Positions 24,036 to 36,954 of a stretch of DNA of 64,000 bases are shown in pieces. Origin of the DNA: Carettochelys insculpta (Eukaryota; Chordata; Testudines; Carettochelyidae); the NCBI RefSeq assembly GCF_033958435.1, contig NC_134145.1:36297501-36361500 (forward strand). The letters are read 5' to 3'. Under the pieces are notes generated by a model that was given only the letters and a program-made list of their open reading frames with translations, did not search any database and was not told the origin of the DNA. Position 1 is the stretch's first letter; each line of letters begins with the position of its first letter. The position numbers and the translations under genes were made by a program.

Positions 24036-24753
24036 TTAGGCTACGTCTACACGTGCACCCAACTTCGAAATAGCTTATTTCGATGTTGCAACATCGAAAT
24101 AGGCTATTTCGATGAATAACGTCTACACGTCCTCCAGGGCCAGCAACGTCGATGTTCAACTTCGACGTTGCTCAGCCCAACATCGAAATAGGCGCAGCGA
24201 GAGAACGTCTACACGTCAAAGTAGCACACATCGAAATAGGGATGCCAGGCACAGCTGCAGACAGGGTCACAGGGCGGACTCAACAGCCAGCTGCTCCCTT
24301 AAAGGGCCCCTCCCAGACACAGTTGCACTAAACAACACAAGATACACAGAGCCAACAACTAGTTGCAGACCCTGTATATGCAGCACGGACCCCCAGCTGC
24401 AGCAGCAGCAGCCAGAAGCCCTGGGCTAAGGGCTGCTGCCCACGGTGACCACAGAGCCCCGCAAGGGCTGGAGAGAGAGTATCTCTCAACCCCCCAGCTG
24501 ATGGCCGCCATGGAGGACCCCGCTATTTCGATGTTGCGGGACGCGGATCGTCTACACGTCCCTACTTCGATGTTGAACGTCGAAGTAGGGCGCTATTCCC
24601 ATCCGCTCATGGGGTTAGCGACTTCGACGTCTCGCCGCCTAACGTCGATTTCAACTTCGAAATAGCGCTCAACACGTGTAGACGTGACGGGCGCTATTTC
24701 GAAGTTACTGCCGCTACTTCGAAGTAGCGTGCACGTGTAGACGCAGCCTTAGT
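24036..24753. mobile_element. Inverted-repeat DNA element with TTA duplication
   Basis: TTA precedes GGCTACGTCTACACGTGCAC and follows the reverse-complement end GTGCACGTGTAGACGCAGCC. The body is rich in CGAAATAG and TTCGA motifs and in CpG, which suggests it is younger than the other copies here. The 3-bp TWA-type duplication fits PIF/Harbinger-like elements (inference). No transposase visible. Confidence 0.75.
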
Positions 24754-24933
24754 TAGTTACCACACTAAATTCCTATAGATAAAGGGTCTTACACTTTAGC
24801 CTTGGCAGGCATAGTGATGATGGTTACTTGTTTTTTAACTCCCCTCTCTGTAGTCTGCACAGAACAGCATCTGTTTTAAACACATTACATCAACAGATGT
24901 ACTTAATCTCTATTTTCCACTCCCCAAAAAACA

Positions 24934-25352
24934 TGAGACATTTCTACACAGACCACTTCCTTCCGAAGTGGCATGCTAATACAGGGAGCAGAAGATGCTG
25001 ATGAGGCATGGATGCAAATTCCCCGTGCCTCATTAGCATAACATCACATGCTTTGGAGTCCAGAAGACTGTTCTTCCGGACTCCAAAACACCGTGTAGAA
25101 GCGTGGCTCCGGGGAGGCTTCTGGAAGGATGTGCTTCTTCCAGAGGCCCCTTCTTCCCAAAAATTTTTGGGAAGAAGGGGCCTCTGGAAGAAGCACATCC
25201 TTCCGGAAGCCACCCCTGCCCCGGGGACTCCAAATCATGTGACATTATGCTAGTGAGGTGCAGGGAATGTGCATCTGCGCCTCATTAGCATCTTTCGCTC
25301 CATGTATTAGCATACCACTTCCGAAGAAAGCGGCCTGTGTAGAAACAGCCCT
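24934..25352. mobile_element. Palindromic MITE with TTTCTACACAG ends
   Basis: The left end reads ATTTCTACACAGACCACTTC and the right end GGCCTGTGTAGAAACAGCCC. The centre is a near-perfect hairpin around 25125-25205 (CTTCTTCCAGAGGCCCCTTC and its reverse complement). Open frames on both strands mirror each other for this reason and are not genes. Confidence 0.75.
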
Positions 25353-26764
25353 GGGGTTTTCCACTGGGCTGTTAGAATGTATGAAGCTTATTGATTAGAT
25401 ATTATGCGCCTCAAGACTTAAAGTTGTGGAAACTAATGTTGTGTAGGACACAAGCCTGTAGGTTATTTGAATTACAGCTGACTCTGATGTAAAGCAGAAT
25501 ACAGTGTAGTAGTGAATATAACGAAGCAGGAATAGCATAGCAGTAAATATACAAAGGCAAACTAGCAAAACAGATCCTTAGCATGAAGCTGGCAGCTCAG
25601 GCTGGGGCCAGGATGAAGCTGGTTGGGTCCTCAACCACACCACAAACATTACTCTCCACCTCCTATTGAGTTAGGCCTCACAGATTGAGGAAATCTGATA
25701 TACATAATGGCCTGTCCACTTGCTTGAAATTAACATTTCCAATTAGAGCTCTTAAGTTCTTTGTTAGCAGTTCATAAAATTTCTTTGATGGGTAAATATT
25801 TAGTTACAGGGGTATTTATTACTTAAATATTTGTTAAATTATGACAGAAGTAGATAAGTGAAAACAATGAAAGAAAAAGTGCACTAGTTTTCATGAATTT
25901 TAAACATCTGAATAGACAATATGCATTCTGTAATTACTTTGATCTAGTCTAACAGCAGGTAAATTGACCTGAAAACACACTTACATCTAACAGTTAGTTT
26001 TGGGTACTGCTTGTGAGTCATGTAAAAGAAATACATAGTTTCATATACTCAGAGAAAGAATGGTTGAGAATGTGGTGCAGATGCATAGCCTAGGAACTAT
26101 CCTACGTTCCTCTCTACATTGTGGTCTGGTCTATGAGTGTTCTGTGCGAAGCAACTGAGGAGGGATTGAGGCAGCACCACCTCATATAGCTGAAGAAGAG
26201 ACTATGGCCACAGGGCACAAGCAGCATCACTCTGTGGGCGTTGCTAGGCTAAATTCTTTAGCTCTGTTGCAGTGGGTACAAGTACACCTCAGTGGAATAC
26301 CAGAGAATCACATATTGAGCCACAGTAATAGTAAGTAATCCATTCCAGACACTGCACTTCCTCCATTCATATAATGCAAAAGTGTGGTCCTTGACCACAT
26401 AACAATTTCTGGGAATACCCCCCTCCCCCATAAAAAATAATTGTCCACCCCACTATATGGTGTTTGGCAGTTTTTACATATTATTTTGTAACCTTCTTTT
26501 TAATCTTCTTTCTCTCTCTAACGTCCCTTTTAAAAAGAATACTTGTTTGTGGTTTTGATTTTTGAAAACTTTACAGTATATCTGTATTAACCTTGAGTTA
26601 AATGCCGAGCACTGTGGAACACAGGTTGATTCCGTAGGTCTGATAAATTAGGTCACCAGCTTTGCTGCTCTAATATGCTACCATAAATTTCCAGGTATTT
26701 TGAGTATGCAAAAATATTCTAGGGTAAGCGAAATTGAAAAAGCTTCCAGGAATGAGCTTTAATG
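25353..26764. other. Intron 7 sequence
   Basis: No recognised feature. Confidence 0.45.
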
Positions 26765-26794
26765 GTGGTTCTTCGAGTGATTGCTCATATCTAT

Positions 26795-27299
26795 TGTGAC
26801 AGGGTCAGGCCAATGGAGTAATTTACAAGGGGAAAAGCAGCTCCAAAAGCAGAAACAGCTCTGACAATCAGTGGGAGCAGCAGGGAAAGAGGTTGCTATA
26901 AATCAGTTAGGGCTGTCTGGTCCCACTTGAGGTTGCCATGGGCCTCTTAAAAGCTTTCCCCCAGTAGGGAGGCAGGGAGAGAGTGGAAGAGGAAGTTGGA
27001 GTGGAGTGAGGAGATTCAAACAGGAAAAGAGACAGCTAGAGAGTGGTATAGGCAAATAATACCAATATGGAAGACAATACAGGAGGTGAGCAGCGCCTGC
27101 AGAGTGTGTTTGGGCTCCATGCCCCAGTAACCTCAGCACTCAGCCAAAGGCTGGAGGGAATGAGTACTCATCCCAATCAGACCATGGGGCTTTTACCCAC
27201 TGCCCTTTGAGCCTAGGGGCCAACGGCCAAACCCTGGCAAGGGCAAGCAGTTTTCACGTCATGGGACTGTCGCTCAGGAGTAATGTTGACCCTGCCACA
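26795..27299. mobile_element. Inverted-repeat insertion inside DIRS copy 1
   Basis: The ends are TGTGACAGGGTCA and TGACCCTGCCACA, imperfect inverted ends of 13 bp. The ~500-bp body interrupts the DIRS left terminal repeat, which continues on both sides. No coding region and no clear target duplication. Family unassigned. Confidence 0.6.
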
Positions 27300-30068
27300 C
27301 TGTTCATCATAGGTGTGTGAGATCACCATATGGCTGCTGCCAGAAGATTTTTCCCTCAGCAGTACCTTTCAGGGAGCTGGGCTAGGCAGCCCCCAGAGTG
27401 GTGTGAATATGCCCCCCCTATATAGGGTACTCTCAGTCCCCTCCCTCCACAGTTCTATCTTGCAGCCAGTGAGGGTGCTTGGAACTCCATGCTCAACTTA
27501 GGCTTTAGTGTAAGCATAATGGTCCATAGTTCTTCTCTTGTAAATAGCTCTTTGTTTTGTTAATTACCTGTAAATATTTCTAGGTAGCTATGGATTAGTG
27601 CTATTAGTCCCCCATTTATGACTTAGCCTGGGAACAGGCCATGCTCAGCTTCTTCTCCTCCTCCCGCCCCCACCCCCCCACTCTCAGCTTCAAAGCCTGT
27701 GTGTGGTGGTGGAGGCCTAAACCCTTGAGTGATCCTCACGCATGATTGCCTCATTGTTTGGGGGAAGGTCACATCTCAGGTAAGGGTCTGCAGGTTCTTC
27801 GTCCAAGGAAAATTAAAGACCCTGCTGGTGGAATCCACACTCACTGCAAGACCAGCCATCAGATTCAGTGCCAGGCGCTAGTGCTTTAGTGTAGAGTGCC
27901 TCACCATTGTCTGCTTGACACTATACATCGTAGGTACCCAGATGACCCAAGGGTGCAGAGAAGGACAAGTTGCTGGCTCCAGTAAAGAAAGAGCCAAGAA
28001 GGTGGATCGTGCCTCAGACCACAGAAGATTGGAGAAGATTCTGGCTTTGACAGAGCAGCATAGTCCTGCATGCTCCCTGGCACCTTCTTCAATAGTCCAT
28101 GCCCTGCCTACACCCAAGCCCTTCCAAGTGGTGCCGTACATTATGGACATGCCGGTGCTGTTGACGCCAGCACCAGTGGGCCCTAGACATGTAGGGAAGC
28201 CATAATTTGCCCTTCAGTTGCTTAGTGCCCATTGTGGATGCCACTCCTCAGCCATCACCAAATGTGGAGCGCAGACCTGTTGAGGCACAGGTACCCTGGC
28301 ACCAGCAGCGTGAGGTCTTTGGTTGCCTTTTGCTGCCATGCTGTCATTTGAGGGATGGTTCCCACAGGATTCGGTGCCTCCTTGCTATTTAGCAGCACCA
28401 TTGTATCAGTGCAGACAAAGTGGCTCCCAGAGGTCAAGGTCATCCTTCTGGCAGCAAGTGTCTGCCTCTCTGCGTCACTCCTGACTGGAGTGATGCAGAG
28501 ATGGTCTCCAGGGTGCAGACACAGTTTTCTGGGGGTGATCGCTGGCATCATCTGTGTCAATAAGCTCCTGGCTTAGAAGGTTCAGAGTGCCCAGTCTCCA
28601 CCAGTGGTATCATGCAGCCTCTGCTCAGTAAGTGTGGCTACAGAATCTGGCTTCATTCCACCATCGCAGCCCTCGGCACCACTCCTGGCAATGCCACTGG
28701 TACTGTTGACACCTTTGCAGGGCACTCCATGGTCCCAGGTCCAGTCGCCATCTCAGTGGTTTCCTTGGACCCAGTGGGGCTTCCCACTGAAGCTGCAAGC
28801 AACCTGCTCAGGCAGTGGGGCCTCTGAAGCACTCTTGGCAGTCCACAAAAGCTGCACCCAGGGCTTGGAGGAGGCAAAGCCAGTCTTCCTGTCAGTGGAA
28901 GAGAAGGCAGGAGACTCTCCACAGGCGTTGCAAGAAGGCCAGGCATCCTAAGCATTTTTCCCCGTGTCTTCTAATGAGGCCATCATAACATCCCCCTTCT
29001 GTGGTCCCCTAGGATGGTGCTAAGCTTCACCAGGACTTTTTAAAGAGGATGACCATTAACCTGGAACTCTCTGTAGAGGAGCTTCACATTCCTCTTTGGG
29101 GTCTTGGCCGGGCAGCTCTGACAAAACTCATGTTGCTGCTGAATGAAAGGGGGCCAAGATCACCAAGTCCCTCTGGCAAACCCTGTCCTCTATTCTGCCA
29201 GTTTCAAAGAGGGTGGAAAGAAAATACTTTGTACCTGCAAAAGGGAATGAATATCTATACCTACCTGACACTGAATTCCATAGTTATGGAATCAGGAAAC
29301 CATAGGGAACATCAGGGCCAGCATGACCTCACTTGTAAGAATAAAGGCTCAAAACATTTGGACTCCCCTTCTGCTTCTTTTAGCTAAGTTTGTTTTTCTA
29401 GTGGCTATTATATCTGCGAGATGGGTCTTGGAACTCTGTGCCTTGATGTCCAAGCATCCTTGTGTGGTCTCCTTTAAGGATAAGATTCAGCTTCAGCCGC
29501 ACCCTGCCTTCCTTCTGAAAGTGGTTTTGGCTTTCCATGTCAATCAGGACATCTTACTTCTTGTTTTCTACCCCAAGACCCATGTAGTCAATGAGGAGAG
29601 ATGACACCACATCCTAAGTCTTCATAGGGCACTTGCCTTTTATCTGGAGTGGATCAAGCTTTTCTGCAGATCACCACAACTCTTTATAACATATGCAGAG
29701 AGAAATAAGGGTTTCACGGTATCTGCTCAGAGGTTTTCTAAGTGGGTCAATGACTGCATCCTCAGTAGCTGTGACGTAGCAGGAATTTAGCTGCCCACTT
29801 TCAGTAGGAGCCCCTCCACTAGGGCTCAGGCCTTTTCTGTGGTCTTCGTTATCCATGTTCCCATCCAGGATCTGCAAGGCAGCGACATGGTCATCTCTCC
29901 ATATGTTTACATCTCATTACACCATCACACAGTAGGCAAGGATTGCCACAGGCTTTGGGAGGGTTGTATTGCAATCCACATATTCTTAAGGAAACGCCTA
30001 CCACCTCTACAGACGCTGCTTGCAGTCAATTATGTTGAATGGACATAAGCCGTCACTCGAAGAAGAAG

Positions 30069-30176
30069 AAAAGACAGTTACCTGTTTTCATAACTTGAGC
30101 TCTTTGAGATGTGTTGCTTGAAGATGATCAACACACATTGAAGAACAACACTTACGAAAACAGGTAACTGTCTTTT
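30069..30176. repeat. DIRS internal complementary region, hairpin
   Basis: AAAAGACAGTTACCTGTTTTC at 30069-30089 is the exact reverse complement of the 21 bases at 30156-30176. Between them lie CTTTGAGATGTGTTGC and TTGAAGAACAAC, the terminal-repeat sequences of this DIRS family. Confidence 0.7.
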
Positions 30177-30708
30177 AAACTAAATCATTTTTGTTTTAAT
30201 GGATAAATGTGTGCTCACTTTTATCAGACTTCAGCTGTTGTGACCAAACTATATTTTATAGTAGAAGACTTACCCAGTGTTGCCTGTTTCCAGGGAAGGC
30301 CAGTGGAGTCAGGGTGGGGGATCGGTGCAGGAGTCAGGGCAAAGATGTGTGTGAGGTGCTCAGGACAAGAGACTCAGGACAGGAGCCTAGGAGACTTACT
30401 GGGGGTGAGAGGAGCAGGAAAGAGGCTTATTGGGTCCGCGCTAGTCTGGTAGAGACAGCTTCCCAGGTCACCTGGGTTTGTGCTGCTCCAGTAGTAGTGG
30501 CAGCCTCCTCCAGGCTGCCCACAGAGATGGGGGCTGCACTGCCCACTTGGGCTTCCCCCCACTACATTTTATGGGGCTGGGGCTGAGGGCCCAGGGGGAT
30601 GGACTGTATGGGATGCCACTGTGGGGAATGGGGTCAGCACTGAAGGAGTGAGAAACCATGCCCAGCACTAGCACGGAAACCTTAGTCGTGGCCCTCCCCC
30701 AGCCATCC

Positions 30709-30876
30709 TCTTTTTTGTGAGTCAAGTATTGGAGGGGTAGCCATGTTAGTCTGGATCTGTAACAGCAACAAAGGGTCCTGTGGCACCTTATAGACTAACA
30801 GAAAAGTTTTGGGCATGAGGTTTCGTGAGCACAGACTCACTTCATCAGATGCTTCATCGGATTCTTTTTTGTGAGT
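30709..30876 (+). mobile_element. Single-arm copy of the fold-back family, 14-bp duplication
   Basis: TCTTTTTTGTGAGT flanks a 140-bp element at 30709-30722 and 30863-30876. The element has the head (GGGGTAGCCATGTTAGTCTG) and core (TCCTGTGGCACCTTATAGAC) and ends ACTTCATCAGATGC plus 10 bases. It has no inverted arm. Confidence 0.85.
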
Positions 30877-31177
30877 GTGACCACCTCCCCGTGTTCACTC
30901 TGCAGTATAACTGTGCCTACTAGTAGCCCCCTTCCCTTTCTGTATTATGGAAAACAGTCCCATTCTAGGCACATCCCGTTTTCCTGCCAAACCCAAATGC
31001 TGACCTTTTTTAAAATTAGGATAAGAGGAAGCTGCGTAGTAAATTTGGTGCTCCTAGCTCTTAATGTTTAGGAGGAATTCTTCAACAAATGGATTCATGG
31101 ACAGATGGACATACAAACAGATGCACAGACACTCTCAGATATATAATAGATTATTAAACCTATTTTTCCTCTTTCAG

Positions 31178-31373
31178 GCATTAGATGGGCAAAATATTTA
31201 TAATGCTTGCTGTACCCTACGGATTGATTTTTCCAAATTGGTGAACTTAAATGTGAAGTACAACAATGATAAAAGTAGAGACTACACTCGACCTGATCTT
31301 CCATCTGGTGATGGGCAACCAGCATTGGACCCAGCTATTGCTGCAGCATTTGCAAAGGAGACATCACTTCTAG
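31178..31373 (+). CDS. PTBP2: PTBP2 exon 8: end of RRM2 and RRM2-RRM3 linker
   Basis: The acceptor is cctctttcag and the donor is cta g|gtatga, leaving one base for the next codon. The exon is 196 nt. It encodes [20 protein letters not shown], the last strand of RRM2 with its C-terminal extension, then the linker containing [18 protein letters not shown] and a short Ala-rich stretch. It follows the 14.2-kb intron 7. Confidence 0.95.
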
Positions 31374-34140
31374 GTATGAATTTAATTTGGAAAACTCTTC
31401 CGATTACCAGTTCTTCAAATGCAGGCTTTTTTATTATCATCAACCATTGTAATTATTTAGTATTTATGTTATGGTAAGTCCCTAAGATCTTTCAGTTTTG
31501 TTTTCAGTTTTCCTGTGCAGTTGTTTCTGTCCCTGTAAGTTTATTGTATGAGTACATGAGAAACAAACAGTAGTAGGACGGAATATACACGTTATCAAAA
31601 GTTGTCTGGTCACTTAACATTCTTTTAATTTCCCCAAACCATCTTTCATTTGGTTTTGGATGTCTGTCAATTTGCTCCACCCTTAATGACCTAAGATATC
31701 TTCCTTTCAGACTGCCTTTACCTCATGGCAGAATCTTTGGAACTTGATATTGGTCCTGTTAAAAACAGGGTAACATCTCTGTTGACTTCAGGAGGAACAT
31801 GATCTGTCTCTTTATGTCAGGCATGTTAAGCAGATCTTGAAATTCTGGCTTGCTCGCCTGCTTGTGGTGCCCGTTTTCTGCAGATAAGATGTCGTGTTAC
31901 TTTGTGGAAGAATTGTCATCCTACAATTTATGCAAAAATTGACAAAGAAATACAGATGACAAAAAGGAGAGCCTGTCTACATAGAAATTCCATCTCAGCA
32001 TTTTTTTTACAATTACTGCATTTTTTCTTCTTGTCTTTAGTGCTCTGGCATGTGGGCTTAAGAGCTGATAGTAGAATCTAGCAGAAAAAAGCATCTGAGG
32101 TTCCCTGAGCAGTGCATAGATAAACATGTCATAGCCTCTAACAATCTTCTGCCTCTTGGTAGAAGTGATTCATTCAGTCCTTAATTTACTTAGGCTTCGA
32201 GAGAGAAATATTTTAATACACTAAATCTTGGTTTTGTTTTATCGTTTTAATTTGGTATGAGCCCAGTAAATTTCACAATTACATCAACTCGTAAGCTTTG
32301 CCCAGTTCCTTTTCTGGCTGTCCTTTATACTTTGATGTTTTAGGATTCATTTAGTCAGCAGAGTACAGATTGGATTTAGATATTTTTACAAGACCAAGTG
32401 AACTGTGCAATGCTTATTATCTTACCCACTTATTGTCCGTTAGCTTTGAAGTTGTGAAGCTAGAAGGAAACCAGTAAGTTGCTGTTAGGAAATATATGAT
32501 TATAAACAGAGCAGGCAGTACTGTGTATTACTGGTGTTTCCCAGCTCTTCTGATTTCAGTTGCTTTGACCCAGTTGTCAGTTGTTTATAACTTGGCTAGA
32601 CTTCAGAGATATGGCCTGAAAAATTCCATGTCAGATGTTTGCTTCAGACTGACTGTTTTTGAATGGCTCAGCCATTTCTGAGACTGAAGCTAGGGGAAAA
32701 TACATTTATTTAAAAATACATTTATTTTAAAAAATGGTGATTTTTTTTCCTTTTTTTGAGAAAATTTGCACCACTTGACCCCATGCTTTAGAATAGGGAC
32801 TTCAGATTTGACAGGGGATGGACGGTATTTCAGGGATGTGCCTGTTGCTGTCACTGAAAATCTGCCTAAATTTGGCCAGGTTGCGAGTCTTAAAAATCCA
32901 GTTCACACACGTTCTACACTTTGTAGGTTTTTAGAAGTTAAATAGAGTCTTCCTACATTGGATTTACTACAGCCTGTGACTGAGCAGGACTTTCCCTGCT
33001 GCTCTGGGCTGCTGCAAACCATGCCAAGTCCTGATCTGGACTTCTGAGTTGAAGGTAGGAAACCTGTCTTGCCAGTGCTGCTGGCATCTCCCTTCATGAG
33101 TCCAGGCAACCTGGAGTGAGAAGTTGCCTGATTCAGATGCCATGGAGAAAAGAGCTGAAACTGTGAGAAAGGGCAGACATAGATGGGAATAAGGAACCTG
33201 GGCCTGAGAGTGCAAAAGATTGAGTCTGGGGAAAGCCAATGGAGGGAGATTGGGTCTGGGAACCAGTGGGTGATGAGGGAAGTGAGAGGAGAGAGAGATT
33301 GATTTAGGAGAGGCAGGGAGCTAAGAATGAATGGGGAAGGAGATTAAGAACAATGAGCTGAGGGCTGCAGTGGGAGTGAATGGGTGGGGACATTCAGGGA
33401 CCAAGACAAACTGGAAAGATGGCACAAGGACGTGTTGGGCAACAAGAATGGGGCTAGGATGAGACACTTTTTGAGTAGAGACTGGAACTGGCAAAGTGGG
33501 GTGAAAGGGATGAGGATGAGGAGTCAGTAGGGAAGAGGCAGGAGTAGGATAAGGCCAGGCTAGGGAGAACCGGGCAGAAGGCTATACTCACTAGTGCAAA
33601 GTCCATCCCAGAACCTGTAATGGAACCCAAGACTGCTAAATCTCATCATTCCTCTGCTCTTAGCAAATATCTGTGATTGTGCACTAGTAAAGGTTGTGTT
33701 TCATTTTCCTCTAGTATTAATCAATATGTCATATAGAGAAGGAATGACTACTAGTGCTATAAATTACATTTTACTGTGACAGCAAAGGTCTGTTCAACAT
33801 TTGTTCATAATGCATTTAGGTTCCATGTGATGGAATTTCTGTATTTTCAGGTTATGTTTTTTTTTAACTAGCAAAGTATACACACAGTTCTGCTAAAAAC
33901 ACCATTACGATTGCAAAGTCAAGTCAGATGTTATGTAATGAAGAATTAAGATTGTGCAATCTCTTGTGTACATGCATATGATTACATACTATTTTTTTCC
34001 ACAGGCTTTCTGTCTTATTCTGTGTACAGGATGGACCTGCTCTGGGGTAGAATCAGGGTTGTGTAGTAAAGGAGATTCTACTGAAGTTATGCCACATTTG
34101 TTGCAGAAATTGGAAGGTAGTTAATGAATGAGGTAGGGGA
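31374..34140. other. Start of intron 8
   Basis: No exon. A purine-rich (G/A) block spans about 33120-33560. The rest is AT-rich. Confidence 0.5.
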
Positions 34141-34149
34141 TTGCAGGAA

Positions 34150-34300
34150 CAAAGACTATGGGTTTTATGGTTAAGGCAGTAGAATGCTGACCTGGAGAAT
34201 TGGTTTATTTTCCTTCTCTTGCCACTGAGTTGTTAGGTGATGCTGAGCAAGTTGCTTAAACCTTTCTTTTCACAGATGGTCATTAATTTTTCTTCATTTT
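34150..34300 (+). mobile_element. MIR-like SINE fragment
   Basis: It resembles the amniote MIR core: GACCTGGAGAATTGG, TTGCCACTGAGTTG, GAGCAAGTTGCTTAAACC. Diverged, without target duplication. Confidence 0.55.
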
Positions 34301-34417
34301 CGGAGTGCCAAAGTCTGATTTGTATCAGTCCTGATCACTAATATCTGTAACAAAAATTACTGGGAGCTTTACTTTAAAATATAAAGTGATATAGGACTAA
34401 TTTTTTTGAAAAACTCT

Positions 34418-34708
34418 AATGGGATGTCTGTACTAAGTGGAAGATCAACCTGGTAAGGGTCTCTCTTCTGGAGTTCAATTTTGCGCATCTGGTAAAATCG
34501 ATCTCCGGCATTGGCGGTCAACCGCTGTACTCTGCACTATCTTGTGGTGTAAGGGAGATCAACTGGAGAATCACTCCTGTCGACCTTCCTTATTTAGGAC
34601 AGTCAGGTAAGTCAATTTCCAATACATCGATTTTAGCTACACAATGCAGTAGCTAGAATTGCATATCTGAAGTCGACTTATTTCTCTAGTATAGACCTAC
34701 CGTCTAGC
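34418..34708. mobile_element. Diverged MITE with GTCTGTACTA / TAGTATAGAC ends
   Basis: The left end ATGTCTGTACTAAGTGG and right end CTCTAGTATAGACCTAC are related to the GGCTAYGTCTACAC family ends. Internal GTCGAC and TCGATTT motifs. About 290 bp, non-coding. Confidence 0.6.
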
Positions 34709-34734
34709 CTAAGAGTTTCAAAGTGAGCTCCCAA

Positions 34735-34870
34735 AATTTTTGAATACTTCTCTCTGCTTCAGTTCCCCATAGGTAATATAGTTACAATAACGCCTTTTCT
34801 CACAGGCTGTAATGAAAATAAATGCAAAGTACTTGATACTATAGTAATGAGCACCATAGAAAGCCCCCAA
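34735..34870 (+). mobile_element. MIR-like SINE 3' fragment
   Basis: CTTCAGTTCCCCATAGGTAA and ATAAATGCAAAGTACTTGAT, then ATACTATAGTAATGAGCACC, match the 3' half of amniote MIR in order. Diverged. Confidence 0.55.
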
Positions 34871-35479
34871 GGAAATTGATAATTCTGTCATTAGAGAAAG
34901 GTTTAATTAGTATGCAGTAAAGAATGCATGCAGGCACATAATGAACAATAAGGAGAAAACAAAATATCAAAACTGCTCTTTATATGAGTACCATCCGTTC
35001 TGTGCATGGAATTAAGTGTTGATGTAGTAGTCCATTACAGAAAGAGCTATATGAATATGAACTAAGTATGTTTTAGTTCATGCCAGCAGGTCCTACTGGC
35101 ACGAATAAAATTATATCAGTTTTCTACAGTTCACACTCCCTGTAGGCTGGACGGCAGGACTCCTAAACTATAAATAGTAGGATAGAAATTGCTGTTTAAT
35201 GGCAAAATTTATTTAACAGGAGAATAGCAAGTTTGTGTCAGAAAGTCCCATGTAGCTGTTAATCCTGTCTTCTGACAGAAGCCAATGCTAGGCTCTTCAG
35301 AGAGACTGAGCAGAATGATCCATCCCCTGTGACCCGTTCGACTTCTATTTTTTTTTTCCATCTCATTTAATAGGAATTAATAGACTCTAGGTACGTGGTA
35401 AATTCCCCTTATCTGTTTCACTAGTATGGAGATTTATATAATCCCCCCCACCCCCCCGCTTTAAAATGTAAATTTTGAC

Positions 35480-35705
35480 AGGCAGGTCACTAGATTGGGA
35501 CTCAGGACCCTTGAGTTCAGTTTCTGGCTTCATTCCCTTGCAGAATGGTCTTGCAGAAAGACATTTCCCCTTCCTGCACTTTAGTTTCCTCATCTATAAA
35601 AAGAGTGTAACAGTACAGACTTCTATTCTGAAGCACTTTGAGATATTCAGGTGAAAAGTGCTATATATAAAAGGTAGCTGTTATGATTAATGTAATTATG
35701 CAAAT
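35480..35705 (+). mobile_element. MIR-like SINE
   Basis: Order of blocks: CACTAGATTGGGACTCAGGA, TGAGTTCAGTTTCTGGCT, TAGTTTCCTCATCTATAAAA, GAAGCACTTTGAGATATTCA, AAAAGTGCTATATATAAAAG. This is the full MIR layout apart from the tRNA-like head. The presence of a shared amniote SINE supports a reptile or mammal source. Confidence 0.7.
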
Positions 35706-36473
35706 AAGCAAGGTGCTTTATAAAATATACAAAAACAGTGTCCCCATTTGAGGAGCATACTGTGTAAGCTGACGTAATACAGGTGATGGTAAAGCAGAAA
35801 GGGTGGTAAAACAGACAACATTAATACTCTACCAGAGATCTTGCCTGTTTTTGGTCCTATCTCATTCCTTGTCCTTACTTTTTAAACATTGTATTGCTTG
35901 TATTGGAATGTTGGAGGGGTCTTCCTGCTGCTGCCTATGTTGACTTTCTCAGAGAAAGGCTACTTGTTTTGTAGTTTGTGCACTTTTGTCAAGCGGAATG
36001 TGGCAGAAGGTCATGTTCGCATACTGTGATTATAAAAGTGAAACAATAACTTGTGCTGGACTGAGTCAGTACAGTCAAAGGTTCCACACTTCTGTACCAA
36101 TGTACCTCAGCTCTGACCTGCAGCACTCTTACTCATTGGCCTTTGTTTTTCAGAAGAGATGGTAAATTTTGCTACCTTTATTTGTTAAATCAGAGGGTAG
36201 GAAGAGATCACTGAATTCTAATAGGAAAAAATAAGGGCTTACTTCTATCCTTGGACACACTGGGTCATTTTATTACATATTCGAGAATTGTCCCAACATG
36301 AGTTAACTGGTTTTGCAATAGAAGTTGTAATTCATAACCACGTGTTGGCCATTAGAGTGGACCCCAATAGACACTTTTGTAAGAGTTAAATATTGTTTTG
36401 GCTGTTTGTCTAGCGTTAAAGTCTAGTAGTAGAAAATTTAAAATTGTTCAAGTAGAAAACCATCATATCACTC
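35706..36473. other. Intron 8 sequence
   Basis: No recognised feature. Confidence 0.45.
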
Positions 36474-36916
36474 TAAGGCTGGGTCTACACGAGCCCCTTC
36501 CTTTCGAAAGGGGCATGTTAATGAGCGGGTTCAAAAGGTGCTAATGAGGCACTGCAATGAATATGCAGCACCTCATTAGCATAATGGGGGCCACAGCGAT
36601 TCGAAAATGTGGCTTTTTGAATCGCACACTGCCCATGGAGACAGGACCTTCCGAAAGGACCCCCGCAGTTTTCGAAAGCCCTTCTTCCTATCTGGTGTTA
36701 AGAAGAAGGGCTTTCAAAAACTGGGGGTGGTCCTTTTGGAAGGTCCCGTCTCCATGGGCGGCGCGTGATTCAAAAAGCCACACTTTCGAATCACTGTGGC
36801 CCCTGTTGTGCTAATGAGGCACTACATATTCATTGCAGCACCTGATTAGCATCTTTCGAACCCACTCATTAACATGCCCCTTTTGAAAGGAAGGGGCTCA
36901 TGTAGACCCATCCTTA
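36474..36916. mobile_element. Palindromic MITE, GGGTCTACACGAGCCC ends
   Basis: The left end GGCTGGGTCTACACGAGCCC is inverted at the right end (GGGGCTCATGTAGACCCATCC). Arms pair through CTTTCGAAAGGGGCATG and around the central hairpin at 36680-36715. Same general design as the 11.46-kb element. Confidence 0.8.
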
Positions 36917-36954
36917 AGTTCGATTTTACTAGGATACTGACAAGCTATTTCTTT

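Larger units (their letters stand above)
26765..30176 (+). mobile_element. Decayed DIRS-type tyrosine-recombinase retrotransposon (copy 1)
   Basis: The left end reads GGTTCTTCGAGTGATTGCTC, as in DIRS elements of reptiles. It is split by an insertion, then resumes at about 27300. The gag-like zinc region survives near 27690-27790 (PHCLGEGHISGK in a broken frame). A Pro/Ala-rich gag region follows at 28-29 kb. From about 29330 to 29600 there is a tyrosine recombinase fragment (IISARWVLELCALMS, LQPHPAFLLKVVLAFHVNQD, FYPKTH). It aligns with the intact copy at 63 kb, but the Arg of the R-x-x-E motif is Trp. RT and RNase H are deleted. An internal complementary region ends the copy at 30.07-30.18 kb. 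Confidence 0.8.

Noticed and set aside
25008..25290. Several mirrored frames on both strands
   Set aside because: They result from the palindromic MITE centre, not from protein genes.
28000..29000. Possible Pro/Ser-rich host protein gene
   Set aside because: Position between a decayed DIRS gag zinc region and a recombinase fragment, with no splice structure, makes a gag remnant more likely.
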